From the NCBI RefSeq assembly GCF_004011155.1, contig NZ_RJWG01000002.1, positions 1 to 64,000 of the forward strand: a stretch of 64,000 nt of DNA, read 5' to 3'. Position 1 is the stretch's first letter. The number at the start of each line of letters is the position of its first letter. Below are positions 33,704 through 42,529 of this stretch, in pieces. The stretch is from Clostridium prolinivorans (lineage in GTDB: Bacteria > Bacillota > Clostridia > Clostridiales > Clostridiaceae). The notes beneath the pieces are model-generated. The model saw only the letters and a list, made by a program, of their open reading frames with translations. It was not told where the DNA came from and did no database searches. Both the position numbers and the translations under genes were made by a program.

Positions 33704-35077
33704 TTATTCAATTTTTTTAATTTCTTCAATTAATAGTTTAGTAAGATTTTCTCTACTATATTTTTTTATTACTTCTAAATTTGGAGTTAATGATTTTGTT
33801 TTATATATGAAATCATTATAAGCTTTTAAAATAATATTTTCAATTGCGCTTTGATCAGATGGTAAAGCTGTATATCCTGTACTTGTCTCTTCGATTAAAT
33901 CTTTTGCTACACCATTTGGTACTAATCCAAGTATAGTTTTCCCTGTTCTTATATATTCAAATATTTTACCAGTATAAATTCCTTCACTTCCCTTGCCTTC
34001 ATCTATAATCAAAAGTAAAGCATTAGCTTTACATAATTCTATTAAACTTTCTTTATGAGGCATATAAGGCCTATGTATAACTACATCTTTATATTTGTTT
34101 TTATAGTAATTAATAAGCTCAATATAAGAAGTACCTATTTCTCCAACAAATCTAATCTGAATTTTATTTTTATCAATTATATTCTTATTTATAAGATTAT
34201 CTATAGAAAAAAGGATTTTTTCTGGTGATCTTTTACCATAAAGAGTACCATTATATAATATAACAAATTTTGAATTTTTTTCAGATAATTCAAGATTTAA
34301 TCCTTGAAAATCTTCTTCATCATAGCCATTAGGTATAGTAACAAATTTATTTATATCTTCATCAGGATATCTTTTTATAAAATCTTCAATAATAGGTTTA
34401 CTTACACTTATTATTTTGTTTGCATTTTTTACTACTTTAGCTTCTAATTTATTAAAAATTTTTTGTACTAAAAAATTATATTCTACAAAAGGATTTGATG
34501 CCCATGGATCTCTAAAATCTGCAATCCATTTTGTCCCAAATTCTTTATTTAATTTATATCCAATTAAATGAGTACTATATGGACCGCTAGTTGTATAAAT
34601 TATGTCTATATTTTTTTCTATAATAATTTCTCTTCCTTTAGAAACAGCAAAGTCAATCCATCCTTTTTTATCATCAGGTATAAACATTAAATTATATAAA
34701 TTTAAAAACATTTTTTTTAAATAATTTTTTATGGAATTTAATAAATTTAGTTTTATTTTTTTTGCACCAAGTGAAGATGAATTGTTAGATAAATTTTCAT
34801 CTAAAGTATTAATTGAGTTATTAGTTTTTTTCTTTGCTATTTTAAGTAAATTATTCATTATATTTATTTCTTTTATATCAGTTCTATAAACAGATATATT
34901 TTTATTTATGTCTTCTTTAAGTGAAAAATCTTTTAATCCTTCTGAATTTTCTTTAACAGTAAGTACATTTACATTATATCCAAATTTACTTAAATAATTA
35001 GCAAATTTTGTAGTTCTTTGTACACCCGCGCCTCCTTTAGGAGGATAATAATATGCAATTATTAATACATTTTTCAT
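33704..35077 (-). CDS. Glycosyltransferase family 4 (large N-terminal lobe)
   Basis: GT-B enzyme of 457 aa. It starts VLIIAYYYPPKGGAGVQRTTKF, typical of WcaI/Cap-type glycosyltransferases. An Asn/Lys-rich insert (about residues 75-120) interrupts the acceptor lobe. Donor-lobe features are IADFRDPWASNPF, ISVSKPIIEDF, TIPNGYDEEDF, ILYNGTLYGKRSPE and YTGKIFEYIRTGKTILGL. The gene lies 11 bp upstream of wecB and 6 bp downstream of the flippase gene, so it is firmly in the operon. Acceptor and donor unknown. Confidence 0.84.
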   Translation of the reverse strand: MKNVLIIAYYYPPKGGAGVQRTTKFANYLSKFGYNVNVLTVKENSEGLKDFSLKEDINKNISVYRTDIKEINIMNNLLKIAKKKTNNSINTLDENLSNNSSSLGAKKIKLNLLNSIKNYLKKMFLNLYNLMFIPDDKKGWIDFAVSKGREIIIEKNIDIIYTTSGPYSTHLIGYKLNKEFGTKWIADFRDPWASNPFVEYNFLVQKIFNKLEAKVVKNANKIISVSKPIIEDFIKRYPDEDINKFVTIPNGYDEEDFQGLNLELSEKNSKFVILYNGTLYGKRSPEKILFSIDNLINKNIIDKNKIQIRFVGEIGTSYIELINYYKNKYKDVVIHRPYMPHKESLIELCKANALLLIIDEGKGSEGIYTGKIFEYIRTGKTILGLVPNGVAKDLIEETSTGYTALPSDQSAIENIILKAYNDFIYKTKSLTPNLEVIKKYSRENLTKLLIEEIKKIE

Positions 35078-35083
35078 TTGAAT

Positions 35084-36406
35084 TCACCCATTAATCTTTT
35101 TTCTTATTTTTCTATTTATAAATTTATTAATTTCTGTATAAATAAAACTCATATCCTCTTTTGTAATAACACATATACTTTTAAAACTTGATTTAGTATA
35201 TCTGGAATAAAAATATATAGAAGTTAATGTAAATACTATATAAGAGATACTTGATGCTATTGCAGCACCGTTAATTCCTATTCTTGGAATTAATATTAAA
35301 TCCAATATAATAGTTGTTATTCCAGATATGGAGGATGAAATTATATTTTTTTCTGTTTTACCAACACCAGCTAAAAAATTAGCTAATATTTTCGAAACTG
35401 AAAAAAAACTAATTCCAGGAAGTAATAAAATTAAAGCAATATATGCATCTGTAAATTCTTTACCAAATAAAAATATAATGAGAGGTTTACTTATTATACT
35501 TAAAAATATTGAACAAATAACTATAAAAAATAAAGTAACTCTACTAACTCTATTAATAAATCCTTTTAACTCTTCTATGTTTTTAGAATTTGAAGTCATA
35601 GGAAAAACTATAGTAGATATTGTCCCTGAAACCTGCCATAATGCTTCACCTAAAGAAACTGCATTTTGATATATAGCAACTTGAGATAATTCTAAAAAAT
35701 AATTAATTATAAATACATCTAATCTATAATTAATCATCTGAATTGTATTAGATATTTGGCTTTTGGCACCATAGCCTATCATTTTTTTATAAAAAACAAA
35801 ATTAAATGAAGGTTTTACATTATATTTTACAATTACTATATAAATTAATATAAGTTGAATTATTAATGTTGATAATAATGTAGAAAAAATTATATATAAA
35901 GGTGAATTAAAAACTAATAAAGAAATTAACATTAGAATAAAAGTTATTATTTTGTCTAACACATTTATTTTATTAAATCTAACAATATCTTGTAATCCTA
36001 ATATTAAATTTATTAAGCTTGATTTCATAAGACTCATAGGAATTATAAATAATAAAAGTATAATTATACGGTTATCTATTCCTTTAAATATAAAATTTAT
36101 AGGATGAACTAAATGTATACTAGCTATAATTAACAAAATTATAAATGAAAAACCACATATTATTAAATTATAACCTAATATGTTATTAATATTTTTTTTA
36201 TCTTTACCAACAAAAAATATATTTGCAGCTTCAAATCCCAACCCCAATATCAGCATACTAAAAGCTATTATATTATTAGATACTCCAATAACCCCTTTAC
36301 CTGAAGCACCTAATAATCTAGATAGCAAAATAGTTGTTATCATAGAAATTCCAAATCCAAATATATTGCTGATAAAAGTTAATACAGTAGATTTAAAAAA
36401 TTTCAT
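35084..36406 (-). CDS. Polysaccharide flippase, Wzx/MOP family
   Basis: Integral membrane protein of 440 aa with roughly 12-14 hydrophobic helices. The N-terminus (FFKSTVLTFISNIFGFGISM, ILLSRLLGASGKGVIGV) is the standard Polysacc_synt signature of MOP-family flippases. A C-terminal pair of helices with the GINGAAIASSISYIVFTLTS pattern is also typical. It would move undecaprenyl-linked repeat units across the membrane. ATG at 36406 overlaps the stop of the polymerase gene by 4 nt (ATGA). Its pairing with a Wzy-like polymerase and a phosphoglycosyltransferase marks the pathway as Wzx/Wzy dependent. Confidence 0.9.
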   Translation of the reverse strand: MKFFKSTVLTFISNIFGFGISMITTILLSRLLGASGKGVIGVSNNIIAFSMLILGLGFEAANIFFVGKDKKNINNILGYNLIICGFSFIILLIIASIHLVHPINFIFKGIDNRIIILLLFIIPMSLMKSSLINLILGLQDIVRFNKINVLDKIITFILMLISLLVFNSPLYIIFSTLLSTLIIQLILIYIVIVKYNVKPSFNFVFYKKMIGYGAKSQISNTIQMINYRLDVFIINYFLELSQVAIYQNAVSLGEALWQVSGTISTIVFPMTSNSKNIEELKGFINRVSRVTLFFIVICSIFLSIISKPLIIFLFGKEFTDAYIALILLLPGISFFSVSKILANFLAGVGKTEKNIISSSISGITTIILDLILIPRIGINGAAIASSISYIVFTLTSIYFYSRYTKSSFKSICVITKEDMSFIYTEINKFINRKIRKKING

Positions 36407-37893
36407 ATTACACCATCATTTCTTTTTAAAATATTTGAAACAAAACTGCCGCTTATTCCCATTAATATCCAAAATGGAGAATATGCTATAACTGAACTTG
36501 GAGCAAAAGCTAAAAATACAAACACTAAAGTTGTAATAGAAATAGCTACTATATAAGGTTTAAATTCATTTGAACAATTTTTATAAATTTTTAAACTATC
36601 AAAAGACATACTTAAATAAATATATATATAATATATTAATATAGGTATACCAAAATCTCCAAGCACTTCAAACCATAAACTGTGAGGATTTGTTATGCCA
36701 AATGTATTATCTTGAAGCCTTATATATTCAGCAATATTACCAACACCAAATCCTAAATAATTTTTTTCAATTATTACACCTTTTATAACATCATATATAA
36801 GAGTGTATCTTTCATTATTAGAACCATTTCCTCCTAATTTTAAAGGCACTTCATTTTTATCTTCATTATCATTATTATTAATATCAATACTTAACATTTT
36901 TAAAAAAGGAGTAGCATTAAATTTTCCATAATATTTTGAGGAGAAAGGTAATGCAGAAAATATAATAAAAATTATCAAAGATAATACTCCATATTTAAAT
37001 GATGCTTTAATAATACTTTTTTTCTTAATTAAAATTCCTATTGCTATACCAATAAAGAAAATTATAAATAATGAAATCCAGCATATTCTACTGGTTGTAA
37101 AAATTAAATTTATTTCACTTATTATAAATAAAATTATATATATTATTTTGTCCAACTTTTTATCAGTAAATATTATTCCTGCAAAAAGTAAGGCTATACC
37201 TAAAACTAAGAATACAGCATAATTATTTTGATTATAAAAAAATACTATTGGAATTCTTTCAAAATATTCTTTTCCTGTGCCAATTAATCCTAATTCTACA
37301 TAATTAGTAATAACACCATAACGTATTTTGAATATTTCTAATGTACCTAAAAATAATACTCCGCAATATAAATATTTTAAAAATGAAAATGTTTCTTTTA
37401 TGTCATTTAATGATTTATTTTCTAGATAAATCATTACTATAACTGAGAACATAATTAAATAAGTAATATATAAACTAATTCCTGCTTCTATATTTTGAAC
37501 AAAAAATAAACTTAAAGTAGAATATAATACAAATACAGCAAAAAATATAGTATATTTATCTTTTATAAATTTTTTTAAATTTTTAATATGTATATTATTA
37601 ATATTAACAGTAATAAAATTTAAGTAATATATTAATATGGAAATATATGAAAAATATAAATCATATCTATCAGTTAATTTTATTTTCATATTATAGCTAA
37701 TTATAGAAAAAAGAATTGTTGTAAAATACAACTGTTTTCTTATATCGGAAGAATACTTTTTTCTTATTAATATTACAAATATAAGTGAAAAAATTTGAAC
37801 TACTGCAATGCTTGGATTATTAATAAAATTTAATATAATTAAAACTACAAAAAGTAAAAACAAAATATTTCTTTTATCTTTAATTATTTGCAT
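36403..37893 (-). CDS. O-antigen polymerase/ligase-family membrane protein (Wzy-like)
   Basis: Polytopic protein of 496 aa with about 12 hydrophobic segments. A large extracytoplasmic loop between residues ~310 and ~390 contains GGNGSNNERYTLIYDVIKG and GFGVGNIAEYIRL then NPHSLWFEVLGDFG, the pattern of the Wzy_C/O-antigen ligase family (NxxHnxyl-like NPHSLW). It probably polymerises repeat units at the outer face of the membrane. ATG at 37893 is chosen because GGAGG lies five bases before it; the ATG at 37905 includes the site itself. It overlaps the flippase gene by 4 nt. A ligase role cannot be separated from a polymerase role by sequence. Confidence 0.85.
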   Translation of the reverse strand: MQIIKDKRNILFLLFVVLIILNFINNPSIAVVQIFSLIFVILIRKKYSSDIRKQLYFTTILFSIISYNMKIKLTDRYDLYFSYISILIYYLNFITVNINNIHIKNLKKFIKDKYTIFFAVFVLYSTLSLFFVQNIEAGISLYITYLIMFSVIVMIYLENKSLNDIKETFSFLKYLYCGVLFLGTLEIFKIRYGVITNYVELGLIGTGKEYFERIPIVFFYNQNNYAVFLVLGIALLFAGIIFTDKKLDKIIYIILFIISEINLIFTTSRICWISLFIIFFIGIAIGILIKKKSIIKASFKYGVLSLIIFIIFSALPFSSKYYGKFNATPFLKMLSIDINNNDNEDKNEVPLKLGGNGSNNERYTLIYDVIKGVIIEKNYLGFGVGNIAEYIRLQDNTFGITNPHSLWFEVLGDFGIPILIYYIYIYLSMSFDSLKIYKNCSNEFKPYIVAISITTLVFVFLAFAPSSVIAYSPFWILMGISGSFVSNILKRNDGVI

Positions 37894-37961
37894 ATCTTCC
37901 TCCATTAAAAAATTTATTACTATTTATTTAAAGTCTTAAAAATAAGATTCTATTATTTTCT

Positions 37962-39140
37962 TTAATATATATTTAATATTTCTTTATAAGAATTTATTAA
38001 TTTGTTTGATATAGAATGGCTGCTATAATTTTCAACAGCGTATTTTCTTATTAAACTAAAGTCATAGTTATTATAATTATAATAACTATTTTCAAGTTCT
38101 TTTGATAAGGCTTCAATATTTCCACTTTCAACTAGCTTTCCTAATCCTTCTTTAACTATATCTTCAGGGCCACCACATTTAGTAGAAATAACAGGTGTCC
38201 CTGTAGCTAACGCTTCTATAAGTACAACTCCAAATGTTTCATAATAACTTGGAAGCACAAAAATATTTGCTTCCCATAAATTTTTTCGAACTTCTTCTCT
38301 TTTAAGCATACCAAGAAATTCAACCTGAGAATTAATACCAAGTTTATTTACTAATTCTATTAATTCTTGTTTTTGTTCTCCATCTCCACCTATTCGTAAA
38401 ATTACATCTTTATTACCTTTAAAAGCTACAGCAAATGACTTTATTAATACATCTGCCCCTTTTTTAGGTGTTAAAAAAGCTGTAAATAAGAAAATAAATT
38501 TTTCTTTTTTCTTTTTTTCTTTAAAATAAAAATATTCTGTATCTACCATATTAGGTATAACATCAATTTTGCTGTTTTTTGAATATGAACTAAGTAATTT
38601 TGCAAAAGGACTACTTACAGCAATAATTTTCTCTGCATTATCAAACGCTTCATTTATATATGGAATTTGCCAAGATTTAATTAAATTTTTAGCAAACGAT
38701 GAGGAATGTTCTGTTATAATGTATGGTACTTTAAACTTTTTAGATAATTTCATAGCAGTATACCCAGCCCATAATACACTATGTGCATGAATTATATCTG
38801 GTTTACCATATTTTTTAACATAATTTTTATATAATTTTTCAGCTTCATATATCCATTGTTTTGATTGCATTTTTTTAGTTTTAGGAAAAATATTCCAACT
38901 ATATTCTCTAAATACATTTACATTTTCTTCGTAATTTTGTTTAATTTGAAAATGGTAATCTTTTATATGTTTTAATTTAAATTTAGAGAGCCATCTGGTT
39001 TCAGGATAAATTAATCCTACTTTAATTCCTTCTTTAGTTAATGCTTGAGCTTGTTCTTTAAAAAATATACCACTTAAAGGCATATCTTTAGTTGGATACC
39101 ATGAAGGTATTATTAAAATATGAAGCTGTTTATTGTTCAT
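37962..39140 (-). CDS. Glycosyltransferase family 4
   Basis: GT-B glycosyltransferase of 392 aa. N-terminus LHILIIPSWYPTKDMPLSGI and FFKEQAQALTKEG; acceptor lobe PDIIHAHSVLWAGYTAMKLS; donor lobe VIPNMVDTEYFYF, FLFTAFLTPKKGADVLI, RIGGDGEQKQELIEL and SYYETFGVVLIEALATGTPV with the final catalytic Glu in EALATG. The start region WYPTKDMPLSGIFFKEQ is typical of teichuronic/capsular GT4 enzymes. The gene is separated from the upstream acyltransferase gene by 24 bp. Specificity unknown. Confidence 0.86.
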   Translation of the reverse strand: MNNKQLHILIIPSWYPTKDMPLSGIFFKEQAQALTKEGIKVGLIYPETRWLSKFKLKHIKDYHFQIKQNYEENVNVFREYSWNIFPKTKKMQSKQWIYEAEKLYKNYVKKYGKPDIIHAHSVLWAGYTAMKLSKKFKVPYIITEHSSSFAKNLIKSWQIPYINEAFDNAEKIIAVSSPFAKLLSSYSKNSKIDVIPNMVDTEYFYFKEKKKKEKFIFLFTAFLTPKKGADVLIKSFAVAFKGNKDVILRIGGDGEQKQELIELVNKLGINSQVEFLGMLKREEVRKNLWEANIFVLPSYYETFGVVLIEALATGTPVISTKCGGPEDIVKEGLGKLVESGNIEALSKELENSYYNYNNYDFSLIRKYAVENYSSHSISNKLINSYKEILNIY

Positions 39141-39164
39141 TTATACCTAATCCTCTCTATAAAA

Positions 39165-39905
39165 TTATTGATTTTTTAATAATTGATCCTCAGGAACATT
39201 TTTTAAAAATTTAGCTGGATTACCTGCAACAATAATTTTTTCATTTACATCTTCTGTTACTACACTCCCAGCCCCTACAAATCCATCTTCATAAATTATT
39301 TTTCCAGGAAGTATAGTTGCCTGTGCTCCTATTCTTCCACCTTTTTTTACTGTAATACCTTTAAAATGCTTATACCTTTCTTTTGAACGTGAAGCAAAAT
39401 TATCATTAGAAGTTACTACCCCTGGAGCTATAAAAACATTGTCTTCTATAGTTGAATAGGCAGTAATATAGGCATTAGTTTCTATTTTGCAGTTATCTCC
39501 TATTTGTGTAAAATTTTCTACAGAAACTCCTCTTCCTATAATATTTTTATCTCCAATAATTACATTTTCACGTATTGTAGATAAATCTGCTATTAAGTTC
39601 TGCTTACCAATTTTACAACCTAAATATATAATTACCCCAGCTCCAATTAAACATTCATCTTTAATTACTGCAGGCTCAAGAATCTGCTCATTTTTTAATA
39701 TACTGTTTACTGCTATCATAGGTTTTTTACCTATAACTGTATTATCATCTATTCGCACATTGTTTCCTATTTTAGTACCTTTATGAATTACAACATTATT
39801 CCCTATAATACAATTGTCACCTATAACAACTTCATCATCAATAACAACAAAATGTCCAAATTTAACATTACTGCCAATTGTAGATTTTTCAGATATAAAA
39901 TTCAT
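39165..39905 (-). CDS. Left-handed beta-helix acyltransferase (WbpD/WlbB-like)
   Basis: Hexapeptide-repeat transferase of 246 aa. About ten repeats of the [LIV]-G-x4 type run through residues 8-220 (VVIGDNCIIGNNVVIHKGTK, IGNNVRIDDNTVIG). The end YKHFKGITVKKGGRIGAQA, TILPGKI and AGSVVTEDVNEKIIVAGNPA is the pattern of N-acetyltransferases for amino-sugar nucleotides such as WbpD/WlbB, which acetylate a 3-amino group of a UDP-2-acetamido uronic acid. Start ATG at 39905 follows AGAGGG; an upstream TTG lies before that site. Neighbouring oxidoreductase and dehydrogenase support this assignment, but the aminotransferase that would supply its substrate is not in the window. Confidence 0.82.
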   Translation of the reverse strand: MNFISEKSTIGSNVKFGHFVVIDDEVVIGDNCIIGNNVVIHKGTKIGNNVRIDDNTVIGKKPMIAVNSILKNEQILEPAVIKDECLIGAGVIIYLGCKIGKQNLIADLSTIRENVIIGDKNIIGRGVSVENFTQIGDNCKIETNAYITAYSTIEDNVFIAPGVVTSNDNFASRSKERYKHFKGITVKKGGRIGAQATILPGKIIYEDGFVGAGSVVTEDVNEKIIVAGNPAKFLKNVPEDQLLKNQ

Positions 39906-39940
39906 TTTAAACCCTCTTCTCAAATGATTAATTTTTATAT

Positions 39941-41026
39941 TTAAATCATATCCAATGTTGAGAAACTTTCTATTGGAAATTTAACCGGAAGTCCAGTTTT
40001 TCTTGATTTATATGCTGCTAATATTATAGACATACCTTTTTTACCTTCTTCCCCATTGATTAAAGGTTCTCTATTTTCTTTAATAGCGTCTATCATATCT
40101 TTAAATAATGGAGTATGTCCAAAGCCATAAACTGTATCAGGGTCTCCTTCTTGAGCTTTTAAAATTTCATTTTCATCATCAAGCCCATCAGCAAATCTCC
40201 ATGTTTCAATTTTATTTACAGCTAAGCCGCCTATGCAAACTGTACCATTCTCTCCAAAAATGCTTAATGTTTCTTCTAAATTTTTAGGATATACACAAGC
40301 ACTACCTTCTACTATACCAATAGAACCATTTTTAAATCTTATAAGTATAGCTCCAAAATCTTCAGCTTCTATATCTCTTAAAAAAGTATCACTCATTGAA
40401 TATACAGTATCAATTTCTCCACCCATCATCCATTGAAGCAAATCGATGTTATGAATACATTGATTCATTAATGTACCACCATCAAGCTTCCAAGTGCCTC
40501 TCCAAGGTGCTTGTTTATAATAATTCATGTTTCTATTCCACAATATTCTAGCAGTACCATTTACTAATTTCCCAAATCTATTGGATTCTATTGCTTCCCT
40601 TAATTTTTTAATTGGTTTATTAAATCTATTTTGATGACTTACACATAATTTTACATTATTCTTTTTAGCACATTCTATCATTTTATCAGCATCTTCTATT
40701 GAAAGTGCCATTGGTTTTTCTACTATAACATGCTTACCTTTATTCATACAATATATAGCTATTTCAGGATGATATCCACTTTCTGTAGCTATTGTTACAA
40801 CATCTATGTTTTCTTTTTCAAGCATTTCTTTATAATCTGTATATACATTTACCGATTTTTCATTATTAATTTTACTTTCATATTCATTTTTCTTAGCTAA
40901 AGCATTTGCTTCTATAATATCACAAACAGAAACCAAAGAAGCTTCATCTTTGTTTTTAATTAATGCTTCTATATGCTTATAAGATATTCTTCCACAACCT
41001 ATAATTGCAAATTTTAATTTTTCCAT
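39941..41026 (-). CDS. Gfo/Idh/MocA-family sugar-nucleotide oxidoreductase
   Basis: NAD-dependent oxidoreductase of 361 aa. Rossmann motif AIIGCGRISYKHIEA at residues 7-21. The family signature VEKPMALS (about 103-110) includes the cofactor-contacting lysine. GGTLMNQCIHNIDLLQWMMG contains the catalytic His/Asp region. WbpB/WlbA enzymes of this family oxidise C3 of UDP-GlcNAc uronic acid. Position between a UDP-sugar dehydrogenase and a WbpD-like acyltransferase favours that role, but sequence alone also allows other substrates. Start ATG at 41026 with GGTGTGATTT upstream. A hairpin with a T-run for the opposite direction lies between it and the dehydrogenase gene. Confidence 0.83.
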   Translation of the reverse strand: MEKLKFAIIGCGRISYKHIEALIKNKDEASLVSVCDIIEANALAKKNEYESKINNEKSVNVYTDYKEMLEKENIDVVTIATESGYHPEIAIYCMNKGKHVIVEKPMALSIEDADKMIECAKKNNVKLCVSHQNRFNKPIKKLREAIESNRFGKLVNGTARILWNRNMNYYKQAPWRGTWKLDGGTLMNQCIHNIDLLQWMMGGEIDTVYSMSDTFLRDIEAEDFGAILIRFKNGSIGIVEGSACVYPKNLEETLSIFGENGTVCIGGLAVNKIETWRFADGLDDENEILKAQEGDPDTVYGFGHTPLFKDMIDAIKENREPLINGEEGKKGMSIILAAYKSRKTGLPVKFPIESFSTLDMI

Positions 41027-41070
41027 AATAAATCACACCTCTTAGTAATGATATTAGTACTGGTAATGGT

Positions 41071-41097
41071 AAGGATAAGCAAAATCTGCTTATCCTT
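41071..41097 (+). terminator. Strong hairpin in the operon, T-run on the antisense side
   Basis: Perfect 11-bp arms AAGGATAAGCA (41071-41081) and TGCTTATCCTT (41087-41097) with a 5-nt loop. It is followed on the plus strand by TTATTATAATTT; on the minus (operon) strand no T-run follows. It lies in the 81-bp gap between two co-directional biosynthesis genes. It may end antisense transcripts or protect an mRNA end. Confidence 0.6.
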
Positions 41098-41107
41098 TTA
41101 TTATAAT

Positions 41108-42424
41108 TTATAGTTTATTAATCTTATCTCTATTATTTTTAACATCCTTAGTAGCGTTTCTAGTATCATATAAAATTTTAGCTCTGTCAACAATCTCTTG
41201 ATATGGATAGCAGCTATGATTTGTTGTTATTATAACTATGTCTGCATCATCTATAACATCTTCCCAATTAACTGATATATATTCTTTACCATTATGTTTA
41301 AAGTTTGGAATATATGGATCATTATATATTACTTCAGCACCATTTTTTTCAAGATGTTCTATAACTTTAAGTGTTGGTGATTCTCTCATATCGTCTATAT
41401 CATTTTTATAAGCTGCCCCTAAAAGTAATACTTTTGAACCATTTAAAGCTTTCTTTTCCTTATTTAATAATTTCATTGCATTTTCTACAACAAATTCAGG
41501 CATATAGTCATTTATTTCTCCTGAAGTTTCTATAAGTCTTGTATGATAATCATATTCCTTTGCTTTCCAAGATAAATAAAATGGATCTAATGGAATACAA
41601 TGTCCTCCTAACCCTGGACCTGGATAAAATGCCATAAATCCATATGGTTTTGTTTTAGCAGCTTCAATAACTTCCCAAACATCTATGTTCATCTTTTTGC
41701 AAAGAATAGCCATTTCATTAGCTAATGCAATATTTATGTTTCTAAAAGTATTTTCTAGAATTTTTTCCATTTCAGCTACTGCCGGAGATGAAACTTCCAT
41801 AACATCACTTTCTAATACATTTCTATAAAGCATTGCAGCAACTTCTGTACACTCAGGAGTACATCCTCCAACTACTTTAGGAGTATTCTTTGTTTTAAAT
41901 TGTTTATTACCTGGATCTACTCTTTCAGGAGAAAATGCTAAGAAAAAGTCTACACCACATTTTAATCCGCTTTCTTCTAAAATTGGCTTAAGTATTTCTT
42001 CTGTAGTCCCAGGATAAGTTGTACTTTCAAGCACAACTAACATTCCTTTATGTAAATATTTTGCCACACTTTTGGATGAATTAATTACATATGATAAATC
42101 CGGCTGTTTATATTTATCTAAAGGTGTTGGTACGCATATAGATACTGCATCAACTTCTCTAACAAAACTAAAATCAGTTGTTGCTCTTAATTTTTTAGAT
42201 TTAACTAAATTTACAAGATCTTCATCAACTATATCTCCTATATAATTATGTCCTTCATTTACCATATCTACTTTTTTAGATTGAACATCAAAACCAATAA
42301 CATCATAACCTGCTTTAGCCTTTTCTACTGCAAGAGGCAGACCAACATAGCCTAATCCTACTACACCAAGTTTTGCAGTTTTATTTTTTAGTTTTAATAT
42401 AAGTTCTTCTTTTAAATCAGACAT
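41108..42424 (-). CDS. UDP-sugar 6-dehydrogenase (WbpA/WecC family)
   Basis: NAD-dependent UDP-N-acetylhexosamine dehydrogenase of 438 aa. Rossmann motif GVVGLGYVGLPLAVEKAKAG; central FSPERVDPGN; catalytic cysteine in GPGLGGHCIPLDPFYLSWKA; C-terminal NAD/UDP domain with LLGAAYKNDIDDMRESPTLK. The HCIPLDPFYLSWKAKE form points to the WbpA/WecC (UDP-GlcNAc or UDP-ManNAc) group rather than to UDP-glucose dehydrogenase. AGGAGGTTATTAAA precedes the ATG. It probably makes UDP-GlcNAcA or UDP-ManNAcA as the acidic sugar of the polymer, with the 2-epimerase at 32634. Confidence 0.9.
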   Translation of the reverse strand: MSDLKEELILKLKNKTAKLGVVGLGYVGLPLAVEKAKAGYDVIGFDVQSKKVDMVNEGHNYIGDIVDEDLVNLVKSKKLRATTDFSFVREVDAVSICVPTPLDKYKQPDLSYVINSSKSVAKYLHKGMLVVLESTTYPGTTEEILKPILEESGLKCGVDFFLAFSPERVDPGNKQFKTKNTPKVVGGCTPECTEVAAMLYRNVLESDVMEVSSPAVAEMEKILENTFRNINIALANEMAILCKKMNIDVWEVIEAAKTKPYGFMAFYPGPGLGGHCIPLDPFYLSWKAKEYDYHTRLIETSGEINDYMPEFVVENAMKLLNKEKKALNGSKVLLLGAAYKNDIDDMRESPTLKVIEHLEKNGAEVIYNDPYIPNFKHNGKEYISVNWEDVIDDADIVIITTNHSCYPYQEIVDRAKILYDTRNATKDVKNNRDKINKL

Positions 42425-42529
42425 TTTAATAACCTCCTAAGTTACTTAATTAAATTTAGTAATCAGAATAAATGTTTTAGTAACTTTTTTATTTATAACT
42501 TTTTTATTTGTTTTATACATTAATATATT

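Noticed and set aside
42438-42510. Hairpin AAGTTACT/AGTAACTT and TAACTTTTTTATTT direct repeat upstream of the UDP-sugar dehydrogenase gene
   Set aside because: The stem is short with a ~30-nt loop, and the repeat is made of T-rich sequence expected by chance here.
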